A DNA stretch of 5,534 bases. Source: CAYJBP01 sp964368605. Its GTDB lineage: Bacteria; Bacillota; Dehalobacteriia; UBA4068. Below, in pieces: positions 5,468 through 5,534 of this stretch. Within the stretch, counting starts at the first letter, position 1. Every line of letters starts with the position of its first letter. The stretch covers positions 1-5,534 of the forward strand of contig CAYJBP010000131.1 of the NCBI GenBank assembly GCA_964368605.1. The letters are read 5' to 3'. Under the pieces are notes generated by a model. It was not told the origin of the DNA. It made no database searches and was given only the letters and a program-made list of their open reading frames with translations. Position numbers and translations under genes: made by a program.

Positions 5468-5534
5468 CGGGGTGTGGCTCAGCTTGGTAGAGCGCTGCGT
5501 TCGGGACGCAGAGGCCGAAGGTTCGAATCCTTTC
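5468..5534 (+). tRNA. tRNA-Pro (anticodon CGG), 3' end cut by the window edge
   Basis: The cloverleaf can be folded by eye: 5' acceptor arm CGGGGTG (5468-5474), D stem GCTC/GAGC (5477-5480 with 5490-5493), anticodon stem CTGCG/CGCAG (5495-5499 with 5507-5511), seven-base loop with anticodon CGG at 5502-5504, a five-base variable loop, and T stem GAAGG/CCTTT (5517-5521 with 5529-5533, ending in one G-U pair) around TTCGAAT. The last base present, C5534, pairs with G5474. Six acceptor bases, the discriminator and any CCA lie outside the window. The anticodon reads proline codon CCG. The initial C fits the C1-G72 pair typical of bacterial tRNA-Pro. Confidence 0.95.

Overview
This 5.5 kb window looks like ordinary chromosome from a moderately AT-rich low-GC Gram-positive bacterium (Bacillota, most likely Clostridia or a relative). 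The support is strong AAGGAGG-type Shine-Dalgarno sites 5 to 8 bases before every start, sigma-A-like TTGACA/TAnAAT promoters, a DUF3892 protein, and a surface protein that joins BspA-type leucine-rich repeats to S-layer homology (SLH) repeats. The species cannot be named from the sequence. All genes lie on the + strand, and no mobile element, CRISPR array or phage gene is visible.

Layout: a promoter (17-49) drives a TauE/SafE-family membrane transporter (79-858). A second promoter (899-927) precedes a lipoprotein-type S41 carboxyl-terminal processing protease (956-2149). After a 62-base gap holding a clear hairpin comes a small DUF3892 protein (2212-2505), closed by a strong rho-independent terminator (2525-2576). 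A third promoter (2668-2696, extended -10) drives a secreted 646-residue LRR-SLH protein (2736-4676), followed 50 bases later by a beta-carbonic anhydrase (4727-5305) with no terminator or usable promoter between them. A second strong terminator (5337-5378) ends that unit. The window closes with a promoter (5428-5456) and most of a tRNA-Pro(CGG) gene cut by the window edge.

Three protein-coding transcription units are therefore likely: the transporter alone (possibly reading through), protease plus DUF3892, and surface protein plus carbonic anhydrase. The protease, the LRR-SLH protein and the transporter all act at the envelope, but nothing ties them into one pathway. I see no convincing undescribed system. 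The points most worth a second look are the gap-free 218-residue tandem duplication in the LRR-SLH protein with its degenerate third SLH motif, the intergenic hairpin that abuts the DUF3892 ribosome binding site, and the apparent co-transcription of a carbonic anhydrase with an S-layer-type protein.
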